Source of the DNA: Galeruca laticollis
Lineage: Eukaryota > Arthropoda > Insecta > Coleoptera > Chrysomelidae
Assembly: GCA_963921935.1 (NCBI GenBank)
Contig: OY998180.1
Coordinates: forward strand, 75,803,262 to 75,867,261
Direction of reading: 5' to 3'
Length of the DNA stretch: 64,000 nucleotides
The notes under the pieces were generated by a model. The model ran no database searches. It was not told where the DNA came from and saw nothing but the letters and a program-made list of their open reading frames with translations. The translations under genes were made by a program, and so were the position numbers. Positions 54,743 through 64,000 of this stretch are shown one piece after another; positions within the stretch are counted from its first letter, which is position 1; each line of letters begins with the position of its first letter.

Positions 54743-56860
54743 TTAAAAATGCATTGTATCTGCAGACTCATGATGTATGTTGTCATCAATGTCAGGAGGT
54801 TCATCGTTAGATTCCTGTAACAATTTGTTTGTTACTAACCTCGTTTTCCTAGTTAGATTTTTATGGTAAGTGCCTTTATTAGTTTTAATGAGGATACCTT
54901 TTTGGTTTAGTACTTCCGTCTTTTTGAATATGGGTAGTTTTTTTATTTCTCTGTTTGATTTGTATGTAGCATGTCTCTCGTTTGAAAAATCTGGGCGATT
55001 TTCGCGCTTTTCATTTTGTTTTTGAATAATCTTTTCTTTTGTGGACTCATTGTTTTGCTTAATTTTTTCATACAATATTTTACTTTTTTCTTAATGATCT
55101 TGTACGTAAATTGATATAATTAAATGATCGTCTAAATCAAAAGGATCGGGATTGTTTATGTGACCTTTAATAATTTCGAAAGGCGTATATTTCGTAACTG
55201 AACTAATACTATTATTATAACAGAGAATTGCATTTTTTATTAGTTGATCAGATTTCAAATTTTTATGAATCTCTCGACCGGAGAGCTAGAATGACTATTC
55301 TTTGATGTGTAGATGGATGTGGTGTAATTTGTAAAAATCTTGAAGATCGAAATTTCTAAATTCTGTTCCTCGGTCAAACGTAATTTTGCTAGGTAGACCG
55401 TGATGGGAAATAAATTCGAGTAATTTCTCAACTACAGATACTCCTGTTAGACTGTCTAACGTATAGGCTTGACCATATCTTGAAAATGAATCTATGATTG
55501 TTAAATACGATTTATTTAATATATAAAAAACGTCTTAATGGATATGTTCGAAAGGTCTCGAAGTTGTGGGTGTTAAATTGAATTTTATAACTGGGGGATT
55601 TCTGTCATAATTATTCTTCAGACAAGTTTCACAATTATTTATAAAATGCTCTAGTTCTGCTATCATTTTTGGCCAATGATATCTACAATTAAGGGATGCT
55701 TTTACTTCATTTATACCTCTGTGAGCTGATTTACTTATATGGTGGTATTCTATTTTCTCTCGTTGTTCGTCAACTGATTGAATATCAGTGACAATTTTGG
55801 TACACATGATAAATTTAAAAGCAGAAATTTTAAATGTTTTTTGTGCAGTTACTATAAACACTCGTGATAAGGGTTCGTTTTGAAAATAAAGAGCATCATT
55901 TTGGTTGGGGTTTATAAATTCCTTAATGAATTTGATTACGTTTGATTCAGTGTCTACTACTGATAATGTAACATATAAACGAATATTTTTTCTCTTTTTA
56001 CCTTAAAAGAAAGATTTTTATTGCTAGTAAAATATAATTGATTTTTATACATATTTAGTGGTTTTTCAGATATTAGAATTGGTAAAATGGGATTTTCCGC
56101 AGATTTGTGTAGTGTTTCTATGTCGTCATTATTGGGGTTCGCTTCTTCTTCCAACGGGGGTAAATTAATTATGGTATCGGATTCATATCTTTCGTTTTGG
56201 TCTAGAATAGTTGTGAAGTCAATATTATCTAAATTAGGGAGTTGATTTGTAGATTCATTGTATGAACTAATTCTTTCGAGTTCTTGATTTACAATTTCAT
56301 CAATGTCACCTAAATTAACGTCAAGTGATGCAGTTTCTAAAGCATTTATGTTTGGAAAACGAGACAACGCATCAGCTACCTTTTTACTTTTACCTTTTAA
56401 ATATTTAATATTGTAATCGAATTCTTCGTAAAAAGAAAATTCAATATCATTATATTGTCTATACTTAAATGGTATTTTTATATTAGGTCCTACTAATTGT
56501 TGGTTCTCAAGGTCTATATTTAAATTCATATTAACAAGATCTTCAATATCTATCATTCCATCGAAGTAATCGTGGAAGTCATATAATACAAAATTAATAT
56601 AATAATTTTTACAATTTAATTCTGCAAGTGCAGGCACAAGTCCTTGAAATCTAATATCTTTACTTCCAATACTAGTAAATAATACAGTATTGGAATGGTA
56701 AATTGTATCTGGAAAATATTTTTCTATAATAGAAGGTTTCATTATTGATCTAGAACTACCGATATCGATTAATAATCTAGCTTTGGGATTCTTAATTTCT
56801 ATGCACGGTAAAGGATTAGCGGAAATAACGTTTATTTCAACTACGTCTTTATTTTGGAAG
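54743..56860 (-). pseudogene. Errantivirus pol: protease, RNase H tail, integrase; RT deleted
   Basis: The protease begins near 56860. Its active site reads LLIDIGSS, where the usual Thr or Ser of D-T/S-G is Ile. The frame runs on through YRQYNDIEF and then, near 56440, directly into FDYNIKYLKGKSKKVADALSR, the extreme end of RNase H. The whole RT and most of RNase H are therefore missing, in frame. After the stop at 55957, the integrase zinc finger (H...H, then C..C in NNCETCLKNN) occupies 55861-55535. A frame-broken core (IIDSFSRYG, ITFDRGTEF) spans 55530-55100. A basic C-terminal tail with ILIKTNKGTYHKNL lies at 55075-54743. No catalytic RT motif remains anywhere. Confidence 0.85.
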
Positions 56861-56927
56861 GTCCGCTTATCTGAAAATTTTCCTCAAATTGAATTTCATT
56901 ATTCGTATCGGGTTGATCAAATTCTAT

Positions 56928-57720
56928 TTATCCATATTCATTAAATTGATTAGGATCATATTCTGGATTATCACATTGATTCAAATATAATTCTTCGGAA
57001 ACAAAATTTGGTTTAGCACGTGGATTGGTTTGGAAGAATCTATTATTATTGTTAGTATTATTAACAGAAATTCGACTTCTTTCTGTGAAATTTCGCGACG
57101 TTGTCGACATTAGTACAGGATTTGGTAACTGATTATGTGGTATTTGATTAAGTCTAAAAACATTTTTTGCTGGACCAACTACTTGTCGATTCGTGAAATA
57201 TCTATTATTTTATGGAATAGATTGAACAGGTATCGGTTGGTTAGGCCAATATTCTCTATTTTTTACTACATTATTTGGGACAATGGGTTGATTATATCGA
57301 TAATTATTATATGTAGGTTGATGATTATTAATAACAGACCACTGTTATTTGGTACGAAATTTCGATAGTCGTTACGATTTTGATTTTGGTCTGAATTTGA
57401 CCTTTGAACATTTTGGAATCGTGAATAGTGCATTGTTATTATTATTTGAATTATTTTGTCGAAAATTGTTATCATGTAATGATTTTTGCCAAGTATTTAT
57501 TTCTACTCTACTACCGACCATGAAAACTGCTCGGCCTTCTAACTTTTCTTAAATGCATTCTATTAATTGTGAATTTAATTGGGCATCATTTAAATTTCCA
57601 TATAAAAGATCCCAATTAATTTTAGGTGTAGCCATTTCGTTATTATTAATTTCGTTCAATGAAATATTATTAAAACCTTCTACAATATTATGAACGTTTC
57701 TATTATTCAAATCGTTCATA
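56928..57720 (-). pseudogene. Errantivirus gag remnant (Asn-rich)
   Basis: Minus-strand fragments include a short LLYGNLNDAQLNSQLIECI start region (about 57640-57550), an RAVFMVGSRVEINTWQ piece, and long Asn/Arg/Pro-rich stretches to SEELYLNQCDNPEYDPNQFNEYG at 56930. Stops and shifts occur about every 150 bp. The conserved capsid middle is mostly missing, so a deletion is likely. Assignment rests on position between PBS and protease plus the Asn-rich tail usual for these gags. Confidence 0.65.
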
Positions 57721-58002
57721 TATGTTTAATTTATATAATAATAAGAAATATCTCAATATCTTCACTAATTCCAAAGAATGGTATAGGAAGGCGAGAAGAG
57801 GAAATTAGACACTCACGTTTAGAATATCTTTTTCCCCGACTCTTTGGTTCCTCTCACTACGTCCACAGGAGGGCTTCTCTCAGTTGTTGATCCCACAGAA
57901 AGGGTGGATAGAACTCGCGCTCAAAACGTTAAAGTCATGCAAGTTTATACGAACACCGTAGGAATCGGTATACTGTATAATTCGCGTTTTCACAACTAGC
58001 GC

Positions 58003-58021
58003 GATCCTACTGATTGCGCCA
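58003..58021 (-). promoter_or_regulatory. Primer-binding site of the errantivirus-like element
   Basis: The minus strand reads TGGCGCAATCAGTAGGATC directly after the 5' LTR end. This is two mismatches from the tRNA-Ser-type PBS used by many insect gypsy/errantivirus elements. The first T overlaps the LTR end, also typical. Confidence 0.85.
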
Positions 58022-58250
58022 GTTTTATTTTTCTTTATGAAAAATACTTTTTTAAAAAGAACTAAAATGAACTATAACAAAAATATATTTAAACAAAGAG
58101 CAGAAATAATACAGAAAAGTATAAATACTGTACTGTGAGTTATACAAAGAATGATTTAAAATGATGTTCAGACAGAATATATAATATCGTATAAAAGTGT
58201 CTATTATGCGGTTTTACAGGTGCCCACTTGATAGCGCTGCAGACATAACT
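58021..58250 (-). repeat. 5' LTR of the errantivirus-like element
   Basis: A 230-bp partner of 52936-53173. The minus strand begins AGTTATGTCTGCAGCGC at 58250 and ends ...AAAACT at 58021. LTRs of this class start AGT and end ACT or ATT. Differences from the 3' LTR are substitutions plus small indels. Confidence 0.9.
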
Positions 58251-59204
58251 CACCTTAATTTTTTTCATTATTGCCTATGCTTGTCTATAATGCTCTTTAC
58301 ACGACACCGTATATTACCGACGTCAGTTTTAGTCGAAAAGTATCTCGGCTACGGCTACCAATTCGAGTCGACCGCAAAGTAATTGTGCCCTTGGGTGTTC
58401 CCAGCACTGGTTTCAAAGGAGAATCACAGCTCTATCAGAGATACGTGGTACCAAGTTTAGGGCAATAATTACAGTTCATTTTTTTCTTGGAATTTATATT
58501 TGAGCTATTCGTAACAATCGTGCAAAATGTAATGGAATATTGTAGTGCTTGGTTTTATCAAAAATAGAAGAATAAGATTTTCTGGCTGTTATAATTGCAG
58601 TTTATGCAGCTGTTTTCAATAAATGTTAACTCAGTATTTATTCTGTGAATTCAAATACATTCGTGAACTGCTGGACTTGTTCAATTTAGATACACTGTGC
58701 GTTTTCATTCATTATGATTAGGTTTGAATTGGACGAACGAACAACTTCTCTAAAATTCCATCAGTATAAAATATTAATAAGGTTGAACACAAATTGCAAA
58801 GTTATTAACGAAACAAGTTTTGACGTTTGGTTTGGTGTTAAATAACGAATGAATATAAAGATTCAATGGAATTATCGCAGTGTCACGACTCATTGAAATA
58901 CGACCCGGTGATTGATGAGTGTTTGCAGTTTTTTTTTTCATGAAAACAAGTGCGATATTCATAATAACGATGAAAATTGGATGTAGATGGAACAGATAAA
59001 CATGAAAAAATAATTGTAATATATATGCAAATGTGTTTTCAAAGCTTAATGTTTACTTTTAAACGCAAATGGAATCGGTAAAATGTTTCAAATAAGTTGT
59101 GAATCTAATACTCATTATTTGTACACATGTTATCTAAATTTGGATTGAATGACAATGAAAAAATAGAAAAATAAACGGATTTAAAGATTAAATCTAACTT
59201 TTCC
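58251..59204. other. Intergenic, no gene seen
   Basis: A less A+T-rich patch at 58290-58470 has a 65-codon open frame that I do not recognise; it could be leader sequence of another retroelement. Nothing else was noted. Confidence 0.4.
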
Positions 59205-59790
59205 CCATCAGTGGCCCTCAACAATATCCTATCATAAAATTGTTACTTGCATACACTTCGGGGGATGTAACTGAAATTTCTCCAAAAATAATAAAAAATT
59301 TAGTATATCTGGATTTATAGGACCCGCTGTACTCGCTCTAGTCAACTAAAAATCAATAGGGTACAGTTGTGAAACACCTTGAACAATATTCAATGATAAA
59401 ATTGATCAATCGTATACTCTCTGGAGGCTGTATCGTGCTAACAAACTGAAACTTCTCCAAAAATGACAAAAATATCGTACTTAAAGTACTGTAGCACCTG
59501 TTGTATTGGCTCTGGTGAGCTGCAAATCAATAGGGTCCATCAGTGAGATGTCCTGAATAATATTCAATCATAAAATTGGTAACTTGTTGAACTCCAGAGG
59601 CTGTATCGTGCTAACAATCTGAAATTTCTCAAAAAATGAGAAAATGTCGTAATTCAAGTACCATAGCACCCGTTGTACTGGCTCTGATATGCTGAAAACC
59701 AATAGGGTTCATCTGTGGCATGTCCTTAACAATATTCAATCATAAAATTGCTGACTTGTTGCACTCCAGAGGCTGTATCGTGCTAACAAG
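59205..59790. repeat. Tandem array, ~172-bp unit, about 3.5 copies
   Basis: The word acaatattcaat.ataaaatt occurs at about 59221 (diverged), 59383, 59557 and 59729, giving periods near 162, 174 and 172. Other shared words are gaggctgtatcgtgctaacaa, tttctc(c/a)aaaaatga, ttgtactggctctg and aatcaatagggt. The first copy is the most diverged. No coding frame was seen. Confidence 0.93.
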
Positions 59791-60679
59791 ACATGTAAGG
59801 AAAAGTGGCCGACGAGAACGACGACGACGACATACACACAGGGTTTTTTTCTAAAAACCTTTTTTTCGTGTTGTTGTTGATGAAAAACGTAAAAATAACT
59901 AGAAAAAAAATTTCTAAATTCCAACTTTTTTGGGTTAAACCAATACTTTTCTCACATATAGATAGGTTGGGCGGAAAAGTAATATTACATGTTAAGATAA
60001 TTGATTCAACATTGTATTGAAAATGAAAACTCTTCCCTTGTTGGTCCGTTGAAGCTCTGGCGAATACACTTGTTTCAATATGACAGTGAGAAAACTTACT
60101 GGTAGCAAAATAAATCAGGATTTGATACGATGCAGAGAGTTTCCTTCAATCACTGTATAAAATACGAGGTGATAATTTATTATTAGAAGAAAAATTTCAT
60201 GATTCATAAAATATTGTTTCGCAAAATTTTTATTATTTTTAATATAATTATGTATTGTTATCTATCAATTATTTTTTGTGAACTTTATACAGGAACTTTG
60301 GGCCAAAAATTCGGGAGCGAGTAGAAGAGGTCAAAATTATGTTGGAAGTTCAAATAAATGTTCGTCATTTCGCAATTATAGGTCTTCAAAGTTTCGAAAT
60401 AAAAACTTATGTTTGGACATAATTTCAAAACTATACATCGGAATGCAATAAAATTTCAGTAATTCAATACTTACATCCACGAAATGTTATTGACAGTATA
60501 AATTACACTCAGAATTCCATGGGCGGCTTGTGCCCAGTGGTTGACAGTCCGTAATTTTAAGAGGGACAGCAATTTCAAAAACTATTTTTTCAATCCACTT
60601 ACAAATAAAAGCTTACTGAAGTCGATGAAATGAATAGATAAGAAGAAACTTGAATTGTTAGATTTGAGTGTATGTAAAG

Positions 60680-60995
60680 GAACGCCTTCTTCATATTCTG
60701 TAAAAACAAATATTCTGGAGAGAACTGGAGCATGATGAGACTTGAAACGCTTGAATTAAAACTGTAATGTATTGTTTTATTGCGTTTTAATACTATCTCA
60801 AAGGATTTTCAATAAGTAGTGACAATAAATTACAGTTCTCTTCAGCTTGTGTTTTTACAGAATATTGCGAAGGAACTCCCCTAACCACATTCTAATCAAA
60901 AAAGCGCCTTCGTCATATTCTGTAAAACAGACATTCTGGAGAAAACTATCATTAATTGTAACTACTTATTGAAAATCCTTTGAGATAGTTTCAGA
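60680..60995. repeat. Hairpin-forming inverted repeat with ~85-bp arms
   Basis: Bases 60795-60880 (ctatctcaaaggattttcaataagtagt ... ttttacagaatat) are matched in reverse complement by 60908-60992. A further direct partial copy (cttcatattctgtaaaaacaaatattctggag) sits at 60685-60725. This is probably a foldback or MITE-type remnant; terminal limits were not fixed. Confidence 0.85.
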
Positions 60996-61413
60996 TATAA
61001 CTTCCATATTTGTTGTTAGGAGCCTGATTGCGCGCCTGTGTTCCAATCAATATTTTTCATATCTCACTTTGAAAACAAAGGTATTTGGCCGGTTTTGTAG
61101 TAAGGTAGATAAAATTATGTAGGTGAGTTACAAATTAACAAGTTTTTTCGCAAGTTAATGAGGCGTTTGAGTCAAAAATTTACTTACATATAGTAGTAAG
61201 TAGCTATTTTCAAGATGATTTTTTCCACTTTCGAAATTATTCCTTTTCTTTCTGTACGATTCTCGTTACTTTCGGGACGATTTTAAATATATCTACGTAG
61301 GCGTCTTTGAAAATAACATGTTATCATGATAGCGTTTGTCATGTAACATTGATGTTTCTTTCTTCGCTTTTCAAATCTAAAAACCAGAAATCAGTAGAGA
61401 AAGTAAGGCTAAA

Positions 61414-61680
61414 ATGATTTCAGATGAGAATAATGAGTCTGCTAAAACTGCTACTTATGAATTATTGTTCGATTTGTTTCAAACATGGAGCAATGATAAA
61501 AATGTGCATACTATGAATGAACAAGTAACTCATGCATATCAAACAAAAAAATCTAGAATCTTAAAGCCATCAAGCCTCTGGAGCAGTTACTCGATGCTTA
61601 AGTCTACAATTAATATTAAAAATAATATATCTATAAGTCATTGCTTGCAAGAGTTTGATAAATTACAGTTTTCTGTTTAA
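61414..61680 (+). pseudogene. Possible Crypton-type tyrosine recombinase N-terminal fragment
   Basis: An 88-codon frame (ATG 61414) has a helical segment and then LKPSSLWSSYSMLKSTINIKNNISI. This resembles the SAM-like core-binding domain of Crypton-derived proteins common in insects (S.LWS.YSMLK.TL..KH). The rest, including any catalytic Arg/Tyr domain, is absent. The match is from memory of the motif only. It could equally be the amino end of an unrelated element protein. Confidence 0.4.
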
Positions 61681-61682
61681 GT

Positions 61683-62215
61683 ATTGTACAACAGAATGTT
61701 TGAAAAAGTGGAAATAGAGGAATTTGAAAATAAAATAAAGTCCTCAACGTCGGAAGCTGGTAGTAGTATAAAAAATAAATATAATTTGGAATTACCTAAA
61801 ATTGAAGTTCCTAAATTTGACGGTACTTTGACTAGTGGCCAAATTTTATAATTTTAGTACATAACAATACTGACCTCTCAAACATAGAAAAAATGCAATG
61901 AATTAAGAAATATCAAAACAATCGTTTGTTATTAACTAATTATATGCTGGCCATATTTAATTCCAAAAAGTGTACAAGTGAATTAAGTCAATTGCGAGAT
62001 AATTTTGAAGTTCATTTAGAAGCATTAAAAAAATTTGAAATTGATTTTTGGGATTTTGTTAGATTTATTTCACTGATAGAAAAAATCGATCCATCTGTAA
62101 AACGGCGTTATGAGAGAGGAGTGGCGGGAAATGAAATTCCAAAAGGACATTTTCAAGGGGCACTGGGCCCAGCATGGCCACAAATTGTTTATACACCAAA
62201 TGAACGCTATGGGTA
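61683..62215 (+). pseudogene. BEL/Pao gag fragment, plus strand
   Basis: A frame containing LELPKIEVPKFDGTL (DUF1759-type entry motif) ends in stops near 61850. A further frame continues with ISLFNS-type helices and then CTSELSQLRDNFEVHLEALKKF, DFWDFVRFISLIEKIDPSVKRRYE to about 62140. It is truncated before any zinc knuckle. It belongs to a different, older family from the gag at the left edge of the window. Confidence 0.78.
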
Positions 62216-62349
62216 AGGAGATTAATTTTGTCAATGGGCACAAGTATCAGATCCTTTGCGGCATGGTAGTTATCTGAAATCTGAAGTTTGACATTTTAAC
62301 ATGCGTTAAGATAGGGCATCATGATGGTTGTCGTATTATATCTCTTAAA

Positions 62350-62640
62350 CTACCCATGAGGTCACAACTTTTCTATACCTCATTCGATAGCCCTAACATA
62401 GCAGAGCATTGCCAGAAACCGCACACTTCTCCAAGCAAGTGTAGATCAGTAGATACGCGCCTTTAAAGACAGACACCTTGGGAGGAGTGACTTCCCGTGT
62501 CTAAAAAATCCCATCGACGATTACAGCTGTAATAAAACCTGTGGTCACAACTTTTGTGTACCTCCCTCATTCGATAGCCCTAAAATAGTAGAGCATTGAT
62601 AGAAACCGCACACTTCTTCAACCAAGTGCGGATCAGTAAA
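62350..62640. repeat. Direct duplication, ~93 bp, 192 bp apart
   Basis: Bases 62352-62443 and 62543-62637 share gtcacaactttt, cctcattcgatagccctaa, agagcattg and agaaaccgcacacttct. The duplication separates the BEL gag and protease fragments, so it is probably an inserted or expanded non-coding unit. Confidence 0.85.
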
Positions 62641-62708
62641 AGACATTTTCATAGGCTTCAATGGCTGTATTCAAAAAAATGTGATCTTGTGTCTACAGTT
62701 GTCCGTCC

Positions 62709-63342
62709 TTGTCAGCAAATTATTCAAATTTTGAGATAAATTTCATTGCTGTTGATGAGATTTGTGACGTGACTCCTAGCGATGAGGTGTCTTTCAAAGA
62801 CTGGGATCACATTGAGGGCTTACAGTTACATGATCCAGAATTTGGAAGTCCTAAGAAAATTGATGTGTTGTTGGGAGCTTATATTTTTGGTATGATTATA
62901 CAGGATGGAGCTAAGAGTGGTGGTCCTAGAGTACCTACAGTAGTTAAAACAGTATTTGGTGGGTGTTGTTAAGGCAATTTTGATCAAAAGAATAATTCTA
63001 AAGTGGTGAAGTATTTTTATTTGAATTTAGGAAGTTCTCTGGATGATGTTTTGAAAATTTTTTGGGATTTGGAGGAAATCCCAACATGTGGTGAATTTTC
63101 AAATGAAGAAGTTGCATGTGAGGAACACTCATGCTAGAGATGTCAGTGGGAAATATGTGGTGCGTCTTTCATTTCGCCAGGAAAGAGTATGTAATCCTTA
63201 TGATCAAGCCTTACGCAGATTTTTGAATTTAGATACCTAAATGCATAAAAATAGGAAATTATTTGTTCAGTACTCCGGGTTCATAAATGATTACTTCGAA
63301 CAAGGGCAAATGACAAAAATAGAGGCTAAAGAAGAAAAATAG
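62709..63342 (+). pseudogene. BEL/Pao protease-RT linker fragment, plus strand
   Basis: The plus strand reads DWDHIEGLQLHDPEFGSPKKIDVLLGAYIFGMII and VPTVVKTVFGGC, the end of the Pao retroviral-like protease domain. KIFWDLEEIPTC follows. After frame changes come RNTHARDVSGKYVVRLSF and ALRRFLNLD, then NRKLFVQYSGFINDYFEQGQM, all in the order seen before RT in BEL/Pao polyproteins. Stops occur at 62970, about 63136 and elsewhere. The RT itself is not reached; a TA microsatellite follows. Confidence 0.85.
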
Positions 63343-63347
63343 GTAAA

Positions 63348-63380
63348 TTATATATGTATATATATATATATATATATGTA

Positions 63381-63460
<80 letters not shown>
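63348..63460. repeat. (TA)n-rich microsatellite
   Basis: About 110 bp of nearly pure TA with a few TG interruptions follows the BEL fragment. Confidence 0.97.
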
Positions 63461-63462
<2 letters not shown>

Positions 63463-63639
63463 ATATTCACAACTTCACATTAAACTTATTAAAAACAATT
63501 TTTATTGAGTTACACAGTTTTATGTTATGTAAAAAAGAATTAATAGGTTGAAATTATAATTGTAACTAAACTATTTTACATAAAGTCAAAGAATTTATAG
63601 ATTTTGTTAAATCAACGTCAGCGTTCATTTTCATGGAGA

Positions 63640-63780
63640 ACTCGATGTAGCGTCGCTCCCATGAAAGTGCAGAAATCATTATTCTTCTGTAACATGATAT
63701 TTGTGTTATTTAATGGGTCTATTTTATAAAAACGCAACGTAGCATCGTTCTCATGAAAATACGGAAATCGTAATCTGATG
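63640..63780. repeat. Short diverged tandem pair
   Basis: gtagcgtcgctcccatgaaagtgcagaaatcat (from 63647) returns as gtagcatcgttctcatgaaaatacggaaatcgt about 96 bp later. Non-coding. Confidence 0.75.
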
Positions 63781-63827
63781 TTTGACATTGCGTAACATTA
63801 CTTAAACATAAGCATTTTTTCCTATAT

Positions 63828-63920
<93 letters not shown>
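63828..63920. repeat. (TA)n microsatellite
   Basis: Roughly 90 bp of TA with single-base interruptions. Confidence 0.97.
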
Positions 63921-63921
<1 letters not shown>

Positions 63922-63965
63922 ACAATAAAATGTACGGATAATGCGTGATATATGAAGAACAAGCA

Positions 63966-63969
<4 letters not shown>

Positions 63970-64000
<31 letters not shown>
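63970..64000. repeat. (GA)n microsatellite at right edge
   Basis: Pure GA repeat running off the end of the window. Confidence 0.97.

Larger units (their letters stand above)
52936..58250 (-). mobile_element. Errantivirus-like LTR retroelement with env, RT deleted, minus strand
   Basis: Direct LTRs at about 52936-53173 and 58021-58250 enclose, on the minus strand, a PBS, Asn-rich gag remnants, protease, a truncated RNase H tail, integrase, env and a polypurine tract. LTRs starting AGTTA, a PBS of the TGGCGCAATCAGTAGGATC type and a baculovirus-F-like env are gypsy/errantivirus characters. At 5.3 kb it is about 2 kb shorter than usual, mainly because RT is gone. LTRs differ at roughly 10% of positions, so the insertion is not recent. 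Clear target-site duplications were not found. All reading frames are broken or lack essential parts. Confidence 0.9.

Noticed and set aside
58251..58262. Polypurine-like AAATTAAGGTG next to the 5' LTR as evidence of a tandem provirus
   Set aside because: It is too short and differs from the real PPT at 53174-53184; chance is sufficient.
63354..63551. Open frame of alternating Ile/Tyr
   Set aside because: It is the translation of a TA microsatellite.
63719..63925. Minus-strand Tyr/Ile open frame
   Set aside because: Also a (TA)n microsatellite translated in frame; no gene.

Overview
The window is A+T-rich, intron-poor nuclear DNA of an animal, almost certainly an insect. It is packed with decayed transposable elements of families typical of insect genomes: BEL/Pao, Ty3/gypsy including an env-bearing errantivirus-like element, I-clade and CR1/Jockey-type LINEs, a Penelope-like element, piggyBac, Tc1/mariner, pogo, hAT, Merlin and MULE. 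A short nuclear copy of mitochondrial cox1, using TGA as Trp, supports a metazoan host. Nothing bacterial is present. The insect order cannot be fixed from the sequence alone.

Layout. 1-4751: BEL/Pao pieces on the minus strand (a gag open at the left edge, an A+T-rich repetitive leader, a separate integrase fragment). 4803-6382: a dead CR1/Jockey-type LINE. 6779-8299: a five-copy ~302-bp tandem array. 9.2-10.3 kb: a hAT remnant fused to a cox1 NUMT. 11.0-22.4 kb: two related I-clade LINEs with RNase H domains, pointing away from each other (ORF1s face each other across about 1.3 kb). 22.6-27.5 kb: a foldback element, a Merlin transposase relic and two inverted-repeat non-autonomous elements. 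28.1-30.6 kb: three decayed tandem copies of a CEP78-like leucine-rich-repeat gene on the minus strand. 30.7-37.5 kb: a pogo-type transposase relic and a Ty3/gypsy element. 38.2-39.3 kb: the one intact-looking host-type gene, a short intronless CEP78-like ORF related to the three relics. 40.4-46.5 kb: a MULE relic, a piggyBac copy bounded by TTAA and a Tc1/mariner copy bounded by TA, the last two complete in outline but with dead transposases. 48.3-51.8 kb: a truncated Penelope-like element with direct and inverted repeats. 52.9-58.25 kb: an errantivirus-like provirus with both LTRs, PBS, PPT and env, but with its reverse transcriptase deleted. 59.2-64 kb: a ~172-bp array, a hairpin repeat, a possible Crypton fragment, a second BEL/Pao relic and TA/GA microsatellites.

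The elements do not form a pathway. The window reads as a repeat nest in which insertions landed in or beside one another around a small CEP78-like gene cluster. I found no convincing new defence or metabolic system. The best candidates for a second look are the CEP78-like cluster, the palindromic subterminal motifs of the piggyBac copy, the Penelope repeat architecture and the nested 302-bp array.
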